Shown: positions 25,207 through 35,360 of the stretch, piece by piece
Layout: each line of letters begins with the position of its first letter
Position numbering within the stretch: the stretch's first letter is position 1
NCBI GenBank assembly: GCA_019218445.1
Contig: JAHUUM010000002.1
Location: 101,848-165,847 of the forward strand
From: Weeksellaceae bacterium TAE3-ERU29
GTDB lineage: Bacteria > Bacteroidota > Bacteroidia > Flavobacteriales > Weeksellaceae
Direction of reading: 5' to 3'
Length of the DNA: 64,000 nucleotides
The notes under the pieces: model-generated
Database searches by the model: none
What the model saw: the letters and a program-made list of their open reading frames with translations, nothing else
Told to the model about the DNA's origin: nothing
Program-made: the position numbers and the translations under genes

Positions 25207-26673
25207 CTATTGGTATCTTTGATGTTCTTTGTTTTTTGTTTTAAATATTTTACTGAAAGCTTTTTGTATAGGCTCTAAATAAACGCTTTTATCGAAAAGG
25301 TTAGAGTCTCTCATGGCTTTATAAGTAAAAAATATGCCTAACGGAAAAAATATAAGTATGGGTAGCCAAGCCGCCCAATAAGGGTTCATTATATTGTTTT
25401 TTGCTAAATTTTCGCTGTACATATAAACAAGATAAAATAATACGAAGATGATAATCGCTACCACAACGGGCATTCCTACGCCCCCTTTTCTGATGATTGC
25501 TCCCAATGGAGCTCCGATTAAGAAGAAGGCTATACACATCAACGAATTGGAGTAATTACGAATTAATGTTAAAACATGCCGTGCAAAAAAGCCGTTTCTA
25601 TCGTTTATTTCTTCCCGTGTTAAAGCATAGTTTTCTAAATCTACCGCAATGGTTTCTACCGCTCTGCTTATTGCGTATTCTTTATCTCTTTCAGACATGG
25701 AATTGAGAGAAAAATTGAAAGCTTCTGCTTTAAGAAAAGTACTGTCCAGCTTTTTATCCTCAATATAGATATTCGTAGTTGATTGAAATTGTGTGTTGGC
25801 AATCCTATCATAATACTCTCTATTTTCTATCTTTAAAGTATCTATTCTTCCCATTAATCTAACTGAATTAAGGAAGTTATAATGATCTGTCACATTTTCT
25901 TGCTCAATTGCTCTCTCTACAATTTCGGAAATATCAAAATAATGGATTAATGTGTCAAATTTTACTTGCTGATAGGGTTGTTTTTCTAATTGAAACCTAT
26001 TTTTATTAATTATTTCATCTTCATAATATACTCCATCAAACAATGCTAATTTTAGAAATCGTTTATCCTCAGCAGGCTCAAAACTTCCTCTTTTTGCAAT
26101 AATGGTTTGCTGATTATCATAGGCAGAAGCATCTTTATGAATGAATACATCTTTTAATAATTCCCCGTCTTTCCCATAAGTTTCTCCTATCTTCATGCTA
26201 AAACCGGGAACTGCACTAACGAATACTCCGGGATCAAAGTTAATAGCCGGCTTTGTTTTCGCTATGTTTAAAAGCATATTTTTAGCTTTCCTTTGAGATT
26301 GAGGCACTACTCTATCTGAAAAGAAAAATAAACCTACGGATAATGTACAAACCAAAAGAAAAACCGGCATCATTATCCTCATTAAGGACATGCCGGAAGA
26401 TTTCATGGCAGCTAATTCATAGTTCTCTCCAAAACCGCCGTAAGTCATTATAGATGCAAGTAATACCGTTAACGGCATTACTAATTGTATTACAGATAAT
26501 CCTAAATAAAAAAGAAGTTTGAATATTGTTAATAAATCTAAGCCTTTCCCTACAAAGGCATCCATTTCTTGCCATGCGAATTGTACCATAAATATGAAAA
26601 ACAAAACGCTGAAAATAAATAAAAATGGTCCAAAATAAGTACGAATCCCGTACCAATCAAGCTTCTTTATCAT
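25207..26673 (-). CDS. LptF/LptG-type permease (YjgP/YjgQ family)
   Basis: A 488-aa inner-membrane protein with helices at the N-terminus (YFGPFLFIFSVLFFIFMVQF), near residues 55-120 and in three C-terminal segments. A large beta-rich periplasmic domain lies between. The family forms the membrane part of the ABC machine that moves lipopolysaccharide to the outer membrane. It lies 6 bp downstream of the LolA-like gene and 2 bp upstream of ribB, so ftsK-lolA-lptG-ribB look like one operon. Which of LptF or LptG it is cannot be decided here. Confidence 0.9.
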   Translation of the reverse strand: MIKKLDWYGIRTYFGPFLFIFSVLFFIFMVQFAWQEMDAFVGKGLDLLTIFKLLFYLGLSVIQLVMPLTVLLASIMTYGGFGENYELAAMKSSGMSLMRIMMPVFLLVCTLSVGLFFFSDRVVPQSQRKAKNMLLNIAKTKPAINFDPGVFVSAVPGFSMKIGETYGKDGELLKDVFIHKDASAYDNQQTIIAKRGSFEPAEDKRFLKLALFDGVYYEDEIINKNRFQLEKQPYQQVKFDTLIHYFDISEIVERAIEQENVTDHYNFLNSVRLMGRIDTLKIENREYYDRIANTQFQSTTNIYIEDKKLDSTFLKAEAFNFSLNSMSERDKEYAISRAVETIAVDLENYALTREEINDRNGFFARHVLTLIRNYSNSLMCIAFFLIGAPLGAIIRKGGVGMPVVVAIIIFVLFYLVYMYSENLAKNNIMNPYWAAWLPILIFFPLGIFFTYKAMRDSNLFDKSVYLEPIQKAFSKIFKTKNKEHQRYQ

Positions 26674-26679
26674 ATTGAA

Positions 26680-27303
26680 TTATATCTCTGAAATATAATA
26701 GTTTTTGTAGAACTTTTTATTAAAATTCAGTAAAGAACTTGGAATAATAACATCATCTACTTGTTTCTCTACTGTTAAAGTAGTAGATGTATTGTTGTTA
26801 CTCATTTGAGTTAATTCTACTAAATGATTATTTTTTGTGTTCACTCCTACTAAAATATATTTTATATCCGATTTCTTTTGTGGTACTAACTTTATATATT
26901 GTGTATTCCCTGATTTTTTATCTAAACTCAAAGTATATCCATCTTTATAAATATCTAAAACTTTTGTGGGGGTAAAAAGCTCTTCGCTGTCTTTTTCCGG
27001 TTTAGTTACTGTAACCTCTTGGTTGTCTGAAGATATTGTATATAACTTGTTTCCATCATAAATCTGTCTTATATCTAACTTTGCAATAGTTAAATTGTAT
27101 TTATCTCCTTTTACATAAACCTCTCCGCCATAATTGTCTTTAGTATTAGTTTCTTTGTTGTTTAAATCACTCTTGAACTTTATATAATAGCTCTTTTGAT
27201 TTTTATAAAGATTACTTACATTATCTAATATTTTCTCTGCGGTTTGAGCAAAAGTAGTAGTACTAATTGTTACTAATAATAAGGTATATAACAGCTTTTT
27301 CAT
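26680..27303 (-). CDS. LolA-like outer-membrane lipoprotein carrier protein
   Basis: A 207-aa periplasmic protein with signal peptide MKKLLYTLLLVTISTTTFAQ, followed by the LolA-type half-barrel. Conserved parts include YKNQKSYYIKFKSDL, EVYVKGDKYNL and the late strand THHL-like segment GVNTKNNHLVELTQM. LolA carries lipoproteins from the inner to the outer membrane. I prefer the ATG at 27303 over 27327 because it begins directly with the signal peptide and removes the overlap with ftsK. Confidence 0.85.
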   Translation of the reverse strand: MKKLLYTLLLVTISTTTFAQTAEKILDNVSNLYKNQKSYYIKFKSDLNNKETNTKDNYGGEVYVKGDKYNLTIAKLDIRQIYDGNKLYTISSDNQEVTVTKPEKDSEELFTPTKVLDIYKDGYTLSLDKKSGNTQYIKLVPQKKSDIKYILVGVNTKNNHLVELTQMSNNNTSTTLTVEKQVDDVIIPSSLLNFNKKFYKNYYISEI

Positions 27304-27319
27304 TTTTTTAAATTTTAGT

Positions 27320-29815
27320 TTAGTCATTTTTCAATAACTGTTCCAAAGTGTATTCATCTGCTATTAAGACTTCTCTTGCTTTACTTCCCTCAAACGGACC
27401 AACAATATTGTTTGCTTCTAATTGATCTATAATTCGTCCTGCTCGATTATAACCTATCTTTAATTTTCTTTGTAACATAGAGGCTGAACCTTGTTGAGTA
27501 GAAACTACAATTCGTGCAGCATCTTCGAACAAAGAATCTCTATCAGATGGGTCTACATCTAAAATAGAATCACCACCTTCCCCTTCATATTCCGGTAATA
27601 AAAAGGCATCCGGATAACCTTTTTGCCCTCCTATATATTCCGCTACATTTTCAACCTCAGGCGTATCTACAAAGGCACACTGTAAACGAACTAAATCATT
27701 TCCTTTGGTATAAAGCATATCTCCTTTCCCAATTAATTGCTCTGCTCCTCCACTGTCCAAAATTGTTCTGGAGTCTATTTTAGAAGTCACTCTAAAGGCA
27801 GCACGAGAAGGGAAATTCGCTTTTATAATCCCTGTAATTACATTAACTGATGGTCTTTGTGTTGCGATTACCAAATGTATTCCCACCGCACGTGCCAACT
27901 GAGCCAAACGTGCAATTGGTGCTTCTACTTCTTTACCGGCAGTCATTATTAAATCGGCAAACTCATCTACAACCAACACGATATAAGGCATAAATCGGTG
28001 TCCGTTTTCAGGATTTAATTTGCGTTTTTTAAACTTGACATTATATTCTTTTATATTTCTAACGTAAGCATCTTTTAATAAATCGTAACGATCATCCATT
28101 TCAATACAAAGTGAATTCAAAGTATGAATTACTTTTGTATTATCTGTTACAATCGCATCTTCCAAACCGGGAAGTTTTGCCAAAAAGTGTCTTTCAATTT
28201 TATTATAAAGTGCTAATTCCACTTTTTTCGGGTCAACCATTACAAATTTAAGTTCTGCCGGGTGCTTTTTATAAAGCAATGATGAAATAATTGCATTTAT
28301 CCCCACAGATTTACCTTGCCCCGTAGCTCCCGCCATTAATAAGTGAGGCATTTTAGCCAAATCCGCAACAAAAGTTTCATTAGAAATCGTTTTCCCAAAG
28401 GCAATAGGCAATTCCATATCAGATGACTGGAATTTTTGAGAGGCTATAACCGAACGCATGGAAACCATACTCGGATTACTGTTTGGTACTTCTATCCCAA
28501 TAGTTCCTTTTCCCGGAATTGGTGCGATAATTCTAATTCCTAAAGCACTTAAACTTAATGCGATATCATCTTCTAAATTTTTGATTTTAGAAATCCTCAC
28601 TCCTGCCTCAGGTACAATTTCATAAAGTGTAACCGTAGGGCCAACCGTTGCTTTTATAGATTCTATATTGATTTTGTAGTTACTTAAGGTTTCTACAATT
28701 TTATCTTTATTAGACTCTAATTCCTTTTTATCTAAACTTAAATTTTTTCCTTTATTATAATCGATTAATAAATCAATTATTGGAAATTTATAATTCGCTA
28801 AATCTAAACGCGGATCATATTCTCCGTGCTTTCGGACTAATTGCTCACTTAAGTCTTCTAAGTCTACCTCTTCTTCTTTTACCGTTTCCACCGTCATTTG
28901 TAAATTATTATCATCGTCCTCATCAGGTTCTATAATAATTTCGGTTATTTCCGGTTCAAAATCATCGGGCATATCTTCTTCTATATTTAACTCCTCTTTT
29001 GGCTGTTCTATCTCAAAACTGAAATCCTCTTTTTTATTTTTGGGCTGGGGTTGTTTTTCTTTTACAATAAATTCAATATCATCATCCTCTTCATTATTAA
29101 AAGAATGATTTACTCTACCAACTTTATCGGAAAGAGAGTTTTCTGTAGAAACTTCTTCATGATTTTCTTTTACAGAATTATTGCGACTTTTTTCATCTTC
29201 GGTAATGTTTTCTTCTTCAAAATCTTTATTTAAAGGTGTGGATGGATTAGAATATTTTGGTATTTTCCCTTTTATTTTATCCGGAGTAATCCTCCACTCT
29301 AAAACAGCATATAATATAAATGAAAAAACTATTACGAAAACTAACCCTAAAATATCTATTAGATTGATTAAATAATCTTTCAGTTCAAAGCCCATACGTC
29401 CACCCCAAACAGGATTATTAGGAAGAATAAGACTTAAAAATAAAGGTAGCCAAATACAGAAGAATATAAAATTTAAAGTAAGATTAAGAAACTTTATTTT
29501 TCTGATTTTAAAAATCACCATTATCCCCAAAATAAGTAACCATAAGGGAATAAAAAGAGCTGCAGCTCCAATATTCTCATAAACAAACACCTCCCCGAGC
29601 CATGCTCCAAGTTTTCCTAAAACATTCTGAACTTTTGCATCCGGATCATCCCAAATACCTATTTGACTTTGATCGTTTTGCCAATTAGACAAATAGGATG
29701 AGAAAGATACCAGTAATACGAAACCTATAAATATGGAGGTTACTCCCAATACCATTTTGATTAATGGTATATTAAGTCCTCCTTTACTTATATTTTGTTG
29801 TTTTTCTTTAGCCAT
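27320..29815 (-). CDS. ftsK: DNA translocase FtsK
   Basis: An 831-aa septal DNA pump for chromosome segregation. The N-terminus has four membrane helices (~20-185). A long acidic linker (~200-330) follows. The motor domain shows Walker A GATGQGKS and VDEFADLIM. The C-terminal gamma domain reads MLQRKLKIGYNRAGRIIDQL, which recognises KOPS-like sequences. The ATG at 29815 (MAKEKQQNIS) is preferred over 29833 because it gives the usual hydrophilic start. First gene of the ftsK-lolA-lptG-ribB run. Confidence 0.96.
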   Translation of the reverse strand: MAKEKQQNISKGGLNIPLIKMVLGVTSIFIGFVLLVSFSSYLSNWQNDQSQIGIWDDPDAKVQNVLGKLGAWLGEVFVYENIGAAALFIPLWLLILGIMVIFKIRKIKFLNLTLNFIFFCIWLPLFLSLILPNNPVWGGRMGFELKDYLINLIDILGLVFVIVFSFILYAVLEWRITPDKIKGKIPKYSNPSTPLNKDFEEENITEDEKSRNNSVKENHEEVSTENSLSDKVGRVNHSFNNEEDDDIEFIVKEKQPQPKNKKEDFSFEIEQPKEELNIEEDMPDDFEPEITEIIIEPDEDDDNNLQMTVETVKEEEVDLEDLSEQLVRKHGEYDPRLDLANYKFPIIDLLIDYNKGKNLSLDKKELESNKDKIVETLSNYKINIESIKATVGPTVTLYEIVPEAGVRISKIKNLEDDIALSLSALGIRIIAPIPGKGTIGIEVPNSNPSMVSMRSVIASQKFQSSDMELPIAFGKTISNETFVADLAKMPHLLMAGATGQGKSVGINAIISSLLYKKHPAELKFVMVDPKKVELALYNKIERHFLAKLPGLEDAIVTDNTKVIHTLNSLCIEMDDRYDLLKDAYVRNIKEYNVKFKKRKLNPENGHRFMPYIVLVVDEFADLIMTAGKEVEAPIARLAQLARAVGIHLVIATQRPSVNVITGIIKANFPSRAAFRVTSKIDSRTILDSGGAEQLIGKGDMLYTKGNDLVRLQCAFVDTPEVENVAEYIGGQKGYPDAFLLPEYEGEGGDSILDVDPSDRDSLFEDAARIVVSTQQGSASMLQRKLKIGYNRAGRIIDQLEANNIVGPFEGSKAREVLIADEYTLEQLLKND

Positions 29816-29916
29816 ATTGATTAAAAAATGCATACAAAAGTAACAAATTGTAGACGCTGAGAAAAATTATAATTCAATTTGTTTTAAAATTACTAACTTA
29901 GCACCAAAATTTCACC

Positions 29917-32577
29917 GTGAAAACAATCTTTTATTTAAAATTCAAATCGATAGAAGGACAAAATTTATTTTTGTCTACAAACTTCAAAAAATCAGATAAT
30001 CCAACAAACGAAGAGTCTACTCCTATGACTTATATAGGGGGTGATACTTGGACTGTGGAATTAGATACCCCTTCTAAAAAGTTCAGTTATTATTACTTTA
30101 TAAAAGATATAAGAGATAACTCTATTACAAAAGAATGGGGCAAGAGATTTTTTAACCCATTTATAAAAAGTAAAGATTTTATAATTAATGATACTTGGAA
30201 TTATCCAACATTGCCCGAGTTTAATTTAACCACAGATTTATTCAAAAATATAGCACCGGATCATAAAGTAAAAAAATCAAGAGTTTTAAAGAAAAATACT
30301 CATAGATTTAATATTACATTTCCACTATTTAATGAAGAGGAGGTAATGGTAATATTAGGGGCTTGTAAATCCTTGGGTAATTGGGATGAAGAGAACCCTA
30401 CCCTAATGCATTACAAAGGAGACGGGCAATGGAATATAGATTTAGACCTTTCTGATGTGTCTAATTTCTCTGCCTATAAATATGCCGTTTACAATAAGAA
30501 AGAAAAAAAGATAATCTATTTCGAAGATGGAGAAAACCGTTGGTTTGGGCCTAATCAGGATAAGACAAAAATGCTTGTTATAAACGATAATAACTTTAGA
30601 CAACCAAAAGAAAAAAATTGGAAAGGTAGTGGCGTTTCCATTCCTGTATTTTCATTAAGAACTGAAAAAAGTTTAGGTGTTGGTGAATTTTTAGATTTAA
30701 TTCCTTTTGGAAAGTGGTGTAAAAAAGCCGGTTTTTCTTTAATCCAAATTTTACCTATTCACGATTCTACTGCTACCCACTCTTGGGAAGATTGTTATCC
30801 GTATGCGGCAATTTCTGTTTTTGCTTTACATCCTATGTATTTGAATTTAGAAAATTTAAATTATAAATTAACAAAAGCTGAACAAGAAAAAATTGACAAA
30901 GTACGAACTGAATTAAATAAAGCACCCGGTGTAGAATATGAAAAGGTAAATAAATTTAAAAGAGATTTCATCAATTCTTATTTCAAAAAACATTTTAAGA
31001 AAATTCAAAAAAATAAATCTTTTAATAGCTTTATAGAAGAAAATTCGGACTGGCTAAAACCTTACGCTGTTTTTTGTACATTAAGAGATCAATACAAAAC
31101 AATAGACTTTAAAACATGGAAAAAGAGTAAAAAAAGCTCTAAAAGTCTTATCAATAAATTCTTTAAAGAAGAAAACACTCATTATTCTGAGGTTTTAAAA
31201 CATTGTTATGTGCAATGGCATCTTCATTTGCAATTAAGACAGGCAGTAGACAAATTGCACGATTTAAGAATTGGATTAAAAGGTGATTTACCAATTGGAG
31301 TTTATAGAAACAGTGTGGATGTTTGGGATAATCCGGAGTTTTTCCATACCGATGAGCAAGCCGGAGCTCCACCTGATGATTTTGCTGTAATGGGACAAAA
31401 TTGGGCTTTCCCAACTTATAATTGGGAAGAAATGATGAAGAATGATTTTGGTTGGTGGAAGCAAAGATTCCAATTTATGGAAAGATACTTTGATGCCTTT
31501 AGAATAGATCATATTTTAGGTTTCTTTAGAATATGGCAAATTCCAAATGAGCAAATCCAAGGTATTTTAGGTAGATTTGAGCCTTCAATTCCTGTTTGTT
31601 ATAATGAATTAAAAGAGCGTGGAATTAATTTAAGTATTGAACGATTAACTCAACCTTTCTTAAACTTTAATATTATTGAAAGCCATTTTGGAGAAGAAAC
31701 TCAAAAAGCAATCGAGCTTTATTTTGAACCAGCCGATGATAATTTATATAATTTAAAACCGGATTTTGACACACAAAAGAAAGTAGTCGAAACTTTAAAA
31801 GATGACCCTGCAACCGAAAAATTATTAGATTTAATCACCAATGTTTTATTCATAAAAGATAAAGATTCAGAAGAAGCTTTATACCCAAGATATGCTCTTT
31901 ACCAAACAAGTAGTTTCGACTATTTAAATGATTATGAAAAATCTGTTTTAAAAGAAATTCATGAGAATTACTTCTTCCAACGACAAGAGCAATATTGGAA
32001 AGAAAAAGGATTAGAAAAATTACCACTTTTAAAACAGTCTACTAACATGCTTACTTGTGGAGAAGATTTAGGAATGGTTCCTAAAGTTGTTCCTCAGGTA
32101 ATGAATGATTTGGCTATACTTTCTTTAGAAATTCAACGTATGCCAAAGGCCTATGGCGTTAGATATTCTCATCCGGGCAATGCTCCTTATTTATGTGTTG
32201 TTTCGCCTTCTTCTCATGATACCAGTACTCTAAGACAGTGGTGGAAAGAAAATAGAGAAAATACCCAATATTATTATAATAACTTAATGGGACATTATGG
32301 CAATGCTCCGGAAGAGTTAAATCCGGAATTATTAGAAGAAATACTACACCAGCATTTGTTTTCTCCTGCCATGTTATGCATTATACCAATTCAAGAATTC
32401 TTAGGTATTGATGAAGAATTAAGAAACCCTAATGAAAATATGGAAAGAATTAATATTCCGTCTGTATATCCTCATAAATGGGAGTATAGAATGCACGTAA
32501 CTATTGAAAACCTATTGACAAAAGATGATTTTAATGCTAAATTATTTGAACTAAATAATAAATGTAATAGAATTTAA
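29917..32577 (+). CDS. malQ: 4-alpha-glucanotransferase with two N-terminal CBM20 domains
   Basis: An 886-aa GH77 amylomaltase/disproportionating enzyme for maltodextrin and glycogen metabolism. Residues ~1-100 and ~125-230 are starch-binding CBM20 modules (ACKSLGNWDEENP is typical). The GH77 barrel follows: SLGVGEFLDLIPF, GDLPIGVYRNSVDVW, FDAFRIDHILGFFRIW with the nucleophile Asp, and LTCGEDLGMVP with the acid/base Glu. The gene starts with GTG at 29917: an in-frame stop lies at 29899 and there is no upstream ATG. The plant DPE2-like double-CBM layout is usual in Bacteroidetes. Confidence 0.95.
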   Translation: MKTIFYLKFKSIEGQNLFLSTNFKKSDNPTNEESTPMTYIGGDTWTVELDTPSKKFSYYYFIKDIRDNSITKEWGKRFFNPFIKSKDFIINDTWNYPTLPEFNLTTDLFKNIAPDHKVKKSRVLKKNTHRFNITFPLFNEEEVMVILGACKSLGNWDEENPTLMHYKGDGQWNIDLDLSDVSNFSAYKYAVYNKKEKKIIYFEDGENRWFGPNQDKTKMLVINDNNFRQPKEKNWKGSGVSIPVFSLRTEKSLGVGEFLDLIPFGKWCKKAGFSLIQILPIHDSTATHSWEDCYPYAAISVFALHPMYLNLENLNYKLTKAEQEKIDKVRTELNKAPGVEYEKVNKFKRDFINSYFKKHFKKIQKNKSFNSFIEENSDWLKPYAVFCTLRDQYKTIDFKTWKKSKKSSKSLINKFFKEENTHYSEVLKHCYVQWHLHLQLRQAVDKLHDLRIGLKGDLPIGVYRNSVDVWDNPEFFHTDEQAGAPPDDFAVMGQNWAFPTYNWEEMMKNDFGWWKQRFQFMERYFDAFRIDHILGFFRIWQIPNEQIQGILGRFEPSIPVCYNELKERGINLSIERLTQPFLNFNIIESHFGEETQKAIELYFEPADDNLYNLKPDFDTQKKVVETLKDDPATEKLLDLITNVLFIKDKDSEEALYPRYALYQTSSFDYLNDYEKSVLKEIHENYFFQRQEQYWKEKGLEKLPLLKQSTNMLTCGEDLGMVPKVVPQVMNDLAILSLEIQRMPKAYGVRYSHPGNAPYLCVVSPSSHDTSTLRQWWKENRENTQYYYNNLMGHYGNAPEELNPELLEEILHQHLFSPAMLCIIPIQEFLGIDEELRNPNENMERINIPSVYPHKWEYRMHVTIENLLTKDDFNAKLFELNNKCNRI

Positions 32578-32648
32578 ATTAGGAATTCTGTCGTGATTTT
32601 CATTAAATCTTATTCATAAAGATTCTAAACGATTTGGTCTGATAGTTG

Positions 32649-32660
32649 TCCTTTCAAGGA
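32649..32660. promoter_or_regulatory. Palindrome upstream of ferritin
   Basis: TCCTT-TC-AAGGA lies 18 bp before the ferritin ATG. Its place fits an operator or a small leader hairpin over the ribosome-binding region. No known consensus is matched. Confidence 0.35.
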
Positions 32661-32678
32661 TAATTAAAATATAAAAAT

Positions 32679-33215
32679 ATGAGTATCAAAAGAATTTCTG
32701 ATAAAATGGAGAAAATGCTAAATGAACAAATCACAAGAGAAGCACATGCTTCACAAGTGTTTTTAGCATACGCTTCTTGGGCAGATACAAAAAAGTATTC
32801 AGGAACAGCTGAATTTTTCTATAAACATGCAGTTGAAGAGCGTGAACATATGAAAAAGTTTATAGACTATATTAACACAAGAGGTGGCGAAGTAAAAATT
32901 GAAGCTATTCCAGCTCCTCCGAAAGCTCCAACTGATTTAGAGGACTGCTTAAAGAAGACTTTAAAACATGAAATGGATAACTCCGAAGCAATTAATAATA
33001 TTGTAAATTTAGCTTTTGAAGAAAAAGATTGGGCAACCTTTAATTTCGGACAATGGTTTGTACAAGAGCAAGTTGAAGAGGAAGCTTTAGTTATGGATCT
33101 ATTAGACAAATACGATTTAGCTACTCAACAAAAAGATGGTCATGTTAATCTATATGATTTAGATAAAGACTTAAAAAGTACACCTCAACATATTTCTATT
33201 CCCGGAGAAGATTAA
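32679..33215 (+). CDS. ftnA: Non-haem ferritin
   Basis: A 178-aa iron-storage protein of the bacterial FtnA class, forming a 24-subunit cytoplasmic shell. Ferroxidase ligands are visible as Glu21 (ITREAHASQ), Glu54 and His57 (VEEREHMKKF), with further acidic residues in KKTLKHEMDNSE and FVQEQVEEEA. The C-terminal tail after residue ~150 is somewhat longer than usual. It is a single gene, with a small palindrome just upstream. Confidence 0.95.
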   Translation: MSIKRISDKMEKMLNEQITREAHASQVFLAYASWADTKKYSGTAEFFYKHAVEEREHMKKFIDYINTRGGEVKIEAIPAPPKAPTDLEDCLKKTLKHEMDNSEAINNIVNLAFEEKDWATFNFGQWFVQEQVEEEALVMDLLDKYDLATQQKDGHVNLYDLDKDLKSTPQHISIPGED

Positions 33216-33223
33216 TAATTAGT

Positions 33224-34000
33224 TTATAAAGCAGATTTATAAACAATAGGTAAAAGTTCGTCTTTCATAAGGGCGAACTTTTTTTGTTCTTCCGGAGTGA
33301 TTTTCTTGATAAATTCAGCGTCTAATAATTTAAATCCGACAGATTTAAGTCTATCAAAATAATCTAAACCATACCAACGAACATGGTCATATTGCCCAAA
33401 ATGCTTAGTTCTTTCTTCCGGAGAAGTAATACTGAAATCTTCATACGTTTCAGCTAAATCCATTTTCATCGGAACTTGGAAAATTCCCCAACCGCCCGGT
33501 TTCATTACTCGGTATAACTCTCGCATCGCTTGTAAATCATTTGGAATATGTTCTAAAACATGATTACAAAAAATGACATCAAAAGTATTATCTTCTAATG
33601 GCATGTCACAAATGTCTGCCTTAATGTCAGCTATGGGTGACTCTAAATCTAAAGTTGTATAATCTAAGTTTTTTTGATTTTTAAACCTTTTATAAAAACA
33701 TTGTTCGGGTGCAATGTGCAAAACTTTTAAATCTTTTGAGAAAAATTTAGTTTCATTTTTTAAATAAAGCCACATTAATCGGTGTCTTTCCAACGAAAGT
33801 GTAGAAGGAGAAAGTACATTATTCCTCGTCTTTCCGTAGCCGTAAGGCAAAAGTTTACGATATGATTTCCCATCGATTGGGTCTATATAAGTTTTCCCTT
33901 TATAGAATATTACCAATAACGGACGAACTACATAACTCAGCCTAATAAGCCACGGACGAGGTATTGTGTTTAATATAGTTTTAAAAAACTTTCCCGACAT
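33224..34000 (-). CDS. Class I SAM-dependent methyltransferase
   Basis: A 258-aa protein with a methyltransferase-11-like core. The motif I region is LKVLHIAPEQ, an acidic residue lies in TTLDLESP, and the post-motif region is ADICDMPLEDNTFDVIFCNH followed by VLEHIPND and RVMKPGGWGIFQVP. The N-terminal ~90 residues are basic and partly hydrophobic. It lies 6 bp downstream of map, so the two are co-transcribed. Substrate unknown. Confidence 0.88.
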   Translation of the reverse strand: MSGKFFKTILNTIPRPWLIRLSYVVRPLLVIFYKGKTYIDPIDGKSYRKLLPYGYGKTRNNVLSPSTLSLERHRLMWLYLKNETKFFSKDLKVLHIAPEQCFYKRFKNQKNLDYTTLDLESPIADIKADICDMPLEDNTFDVIFCNHVLEHIPNDLQAMRELYRVMKPGGWGIFQVPMKMDLAETYEDFSITSPEERTKHFGQYDHVRWYGLDYFDRLKSVGFKLLDAEFIKKITPEEQKKFALMKDELLPIVYKSAL

Positions 34001-34006
34001 TAAATT

Positions 34007-34819
34007 TTACTTTTTGAATAAAAATTCTTTTTCTTCGTCAGTTTTAATTCCTAAAGCATCATAAATATACTGAAAAGTAGAAAGAAGTCTTGGCTCTCCA
34101 TTTACAATTGCTACATCATGCTCAAAATGAGCTGAATATTTTTTATCTCGAGTAGTAACAGTCCATCCATCAGACTTATGAAATTTCACATTTTTTGTCC
34201 CCATATTTATCATTGGCTCTATTGCCATTGCCATTCCCTCTTTTAGCGCTTTTCCTGTTCCACGTCTTCCATAATTTGGAATTTGAGGATCTTCGTGCAT
34301 TTCTCTACCTAAACCATGCCCAACTAATTCTCTTACAACTCCGTACCCCTCTTTTTCACAATGAGTTTGAATTGCGTATCCAATATCTCCTACACGGTTT
34401 CCTGCTCGGCAAGCTCTTATTCCTTCATATAAACTTTCTTTGGTTACTCTTAAAAGTTTTTCTGTTTCTGCATCTACTTCTCCCACAGCAAAAGTATAAG
34501 CGTGATCTCCGTAAAAATCATTCATGTAAACACCACAATCTATAGAAACAATATCTCCTTCTTTTAAAGGCTCATCATTTGGGATTCCGTGAACTACTTG
34601 CTCGTTAGGCGATATACATAAAGATTTTGGAAAATCATACATTCCTAAAAATGCGGGATAAGCTCCGTGATCTCTAATAAATTCATCTCCTAAATCGTTT
34701 AACTGCTGAGTTGTAACTCCAGGTTTTACAATTTTTGCAATTTCTCCCAATGTTTTAGAAACTAATTGAGCACTTAAGTACATTAGTTCTATTTCTTCTT
34801 TTGATTTTATAGTAATCAT
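34007..34819 (-). CDS. map: Type I methionyl aminopeptidase
   Basis: A 270-aa enzyme that removes the initiator methionine from nascent proteins. The metal ligands are in VSIDCGVYMNDFYGDHAYTF (two Asp), GHGLGREMHEDP (His), AIEPMI (Glu) and FEHDVAI (Glu). The length is typical of type Ia. Operon with the methyltransferase downstream. Confidence 0.97.
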   Translation of the reverse strand: MITIKSKEEIELMYLSAQLVSKTLGEIAKIVKPGVTTQQLNDLGDEFIRDHGAYPAFLGMYDFPKSLCISPNEQVVHGIPNDEPLKEGDIVSIDCGVYMNDFYGDHAYTFAVGEVDAETEKLLRVTKESLYEGIRACRAGNRVGDIGYAIQTHCEKEGYGVVRELVGHGLGREMHEDPQIPNYGRRGTGKALKEGMAMAIEPMINMGTKNVKFHKSDGWTVTTRDKKYSAHFEHDVAIVNGEPRLLSTFQYIYDALGIKTDEEKEFLFKK

Positions 34820-34862
34820 ACGATTTTAATTAATTGAATTTCAATTGAAATATTAATAAAAA

Positions 34863-34897
34863 AGTGAGTACCTTAATGAAAAGATACTCACTCTTAA
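34863..34897. terminator. Terminator downstream of the HAD/gpmI operon
   Basis: AGTGAGTA (34863-34870) pairs with TACTCACT (34885-34892). It lies ~40 bp past the minus-strand HAD gene stop and before map. Confidence 0.7.
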
Positions 34898-34934
34898 AGT
34901 ATTTTTCTCCGCAAATTTACGGATTATTCAGAAA

Positions 34935-35360
34935 TTAAAAGCCAAACCAACCTTTTTTCTTTGGTTTAGATAACTTTTCAGTACCATGTTCCTCTATATT
35001 AAACTGAATACGTTCTTTTATAACTCTATAAACCTCTCCCCAACCCGGGAATCCACCTAAATTTCTATCATCTATAAAAATATCTGCATTTAGTTTTCTA
35101 CTTGCATTTTCAGGATTAAATTCTTCTCCCTCAAAACTATTATTTACGGCATAAAATTCTATTCCGTTTTCTCTACAAAAATCTACAGCATCGTCTAATT
35201 CCTTCCCATGGCGATAAGTCCAAAGGATTAATCTATGCCCATCATCTTGCAATTTTCTTAAAGTTTCAAATGCAAATAATTTAGCTTTTCCTACTGAAGG
35301 ATAAGCATCCTCTACTATGGTACCGTCAAAATCTACGGCAATTAACTTACTTTTTGTCAT
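34935..35360 (-). CDS. HAD-superfamily phosphatase (BT0820-like)
   Basis: A 141-aa protein with HAD motif I VDFDGTIVED, motif II in LILWTYRHGKE and the late acidic motif DIFIDDRNLGG. It lacks a cap domain, as in the short Bacteroidetes HAD family. A basic tail KPKKKGWFGF ends the protein. Its start overlaps the gpmI stop by 4 bp (ATGA), so expression is coupled to glycolysis. Substrate unknown. Confidence 0.85.
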   Translation of the reverse strand: MTKSKLIAVDFDGTIVEDAYPSVGKAKLFAFETLRKLQDDGHRLILWTYRHGKELDDAVDFCRENGIEFYAVNNSFEGEEFNPENASRKLNADIFIDDRNLGGFPGWGEVYRVIKERIQFNIEEHGTEKLSKPKKKGWFGF

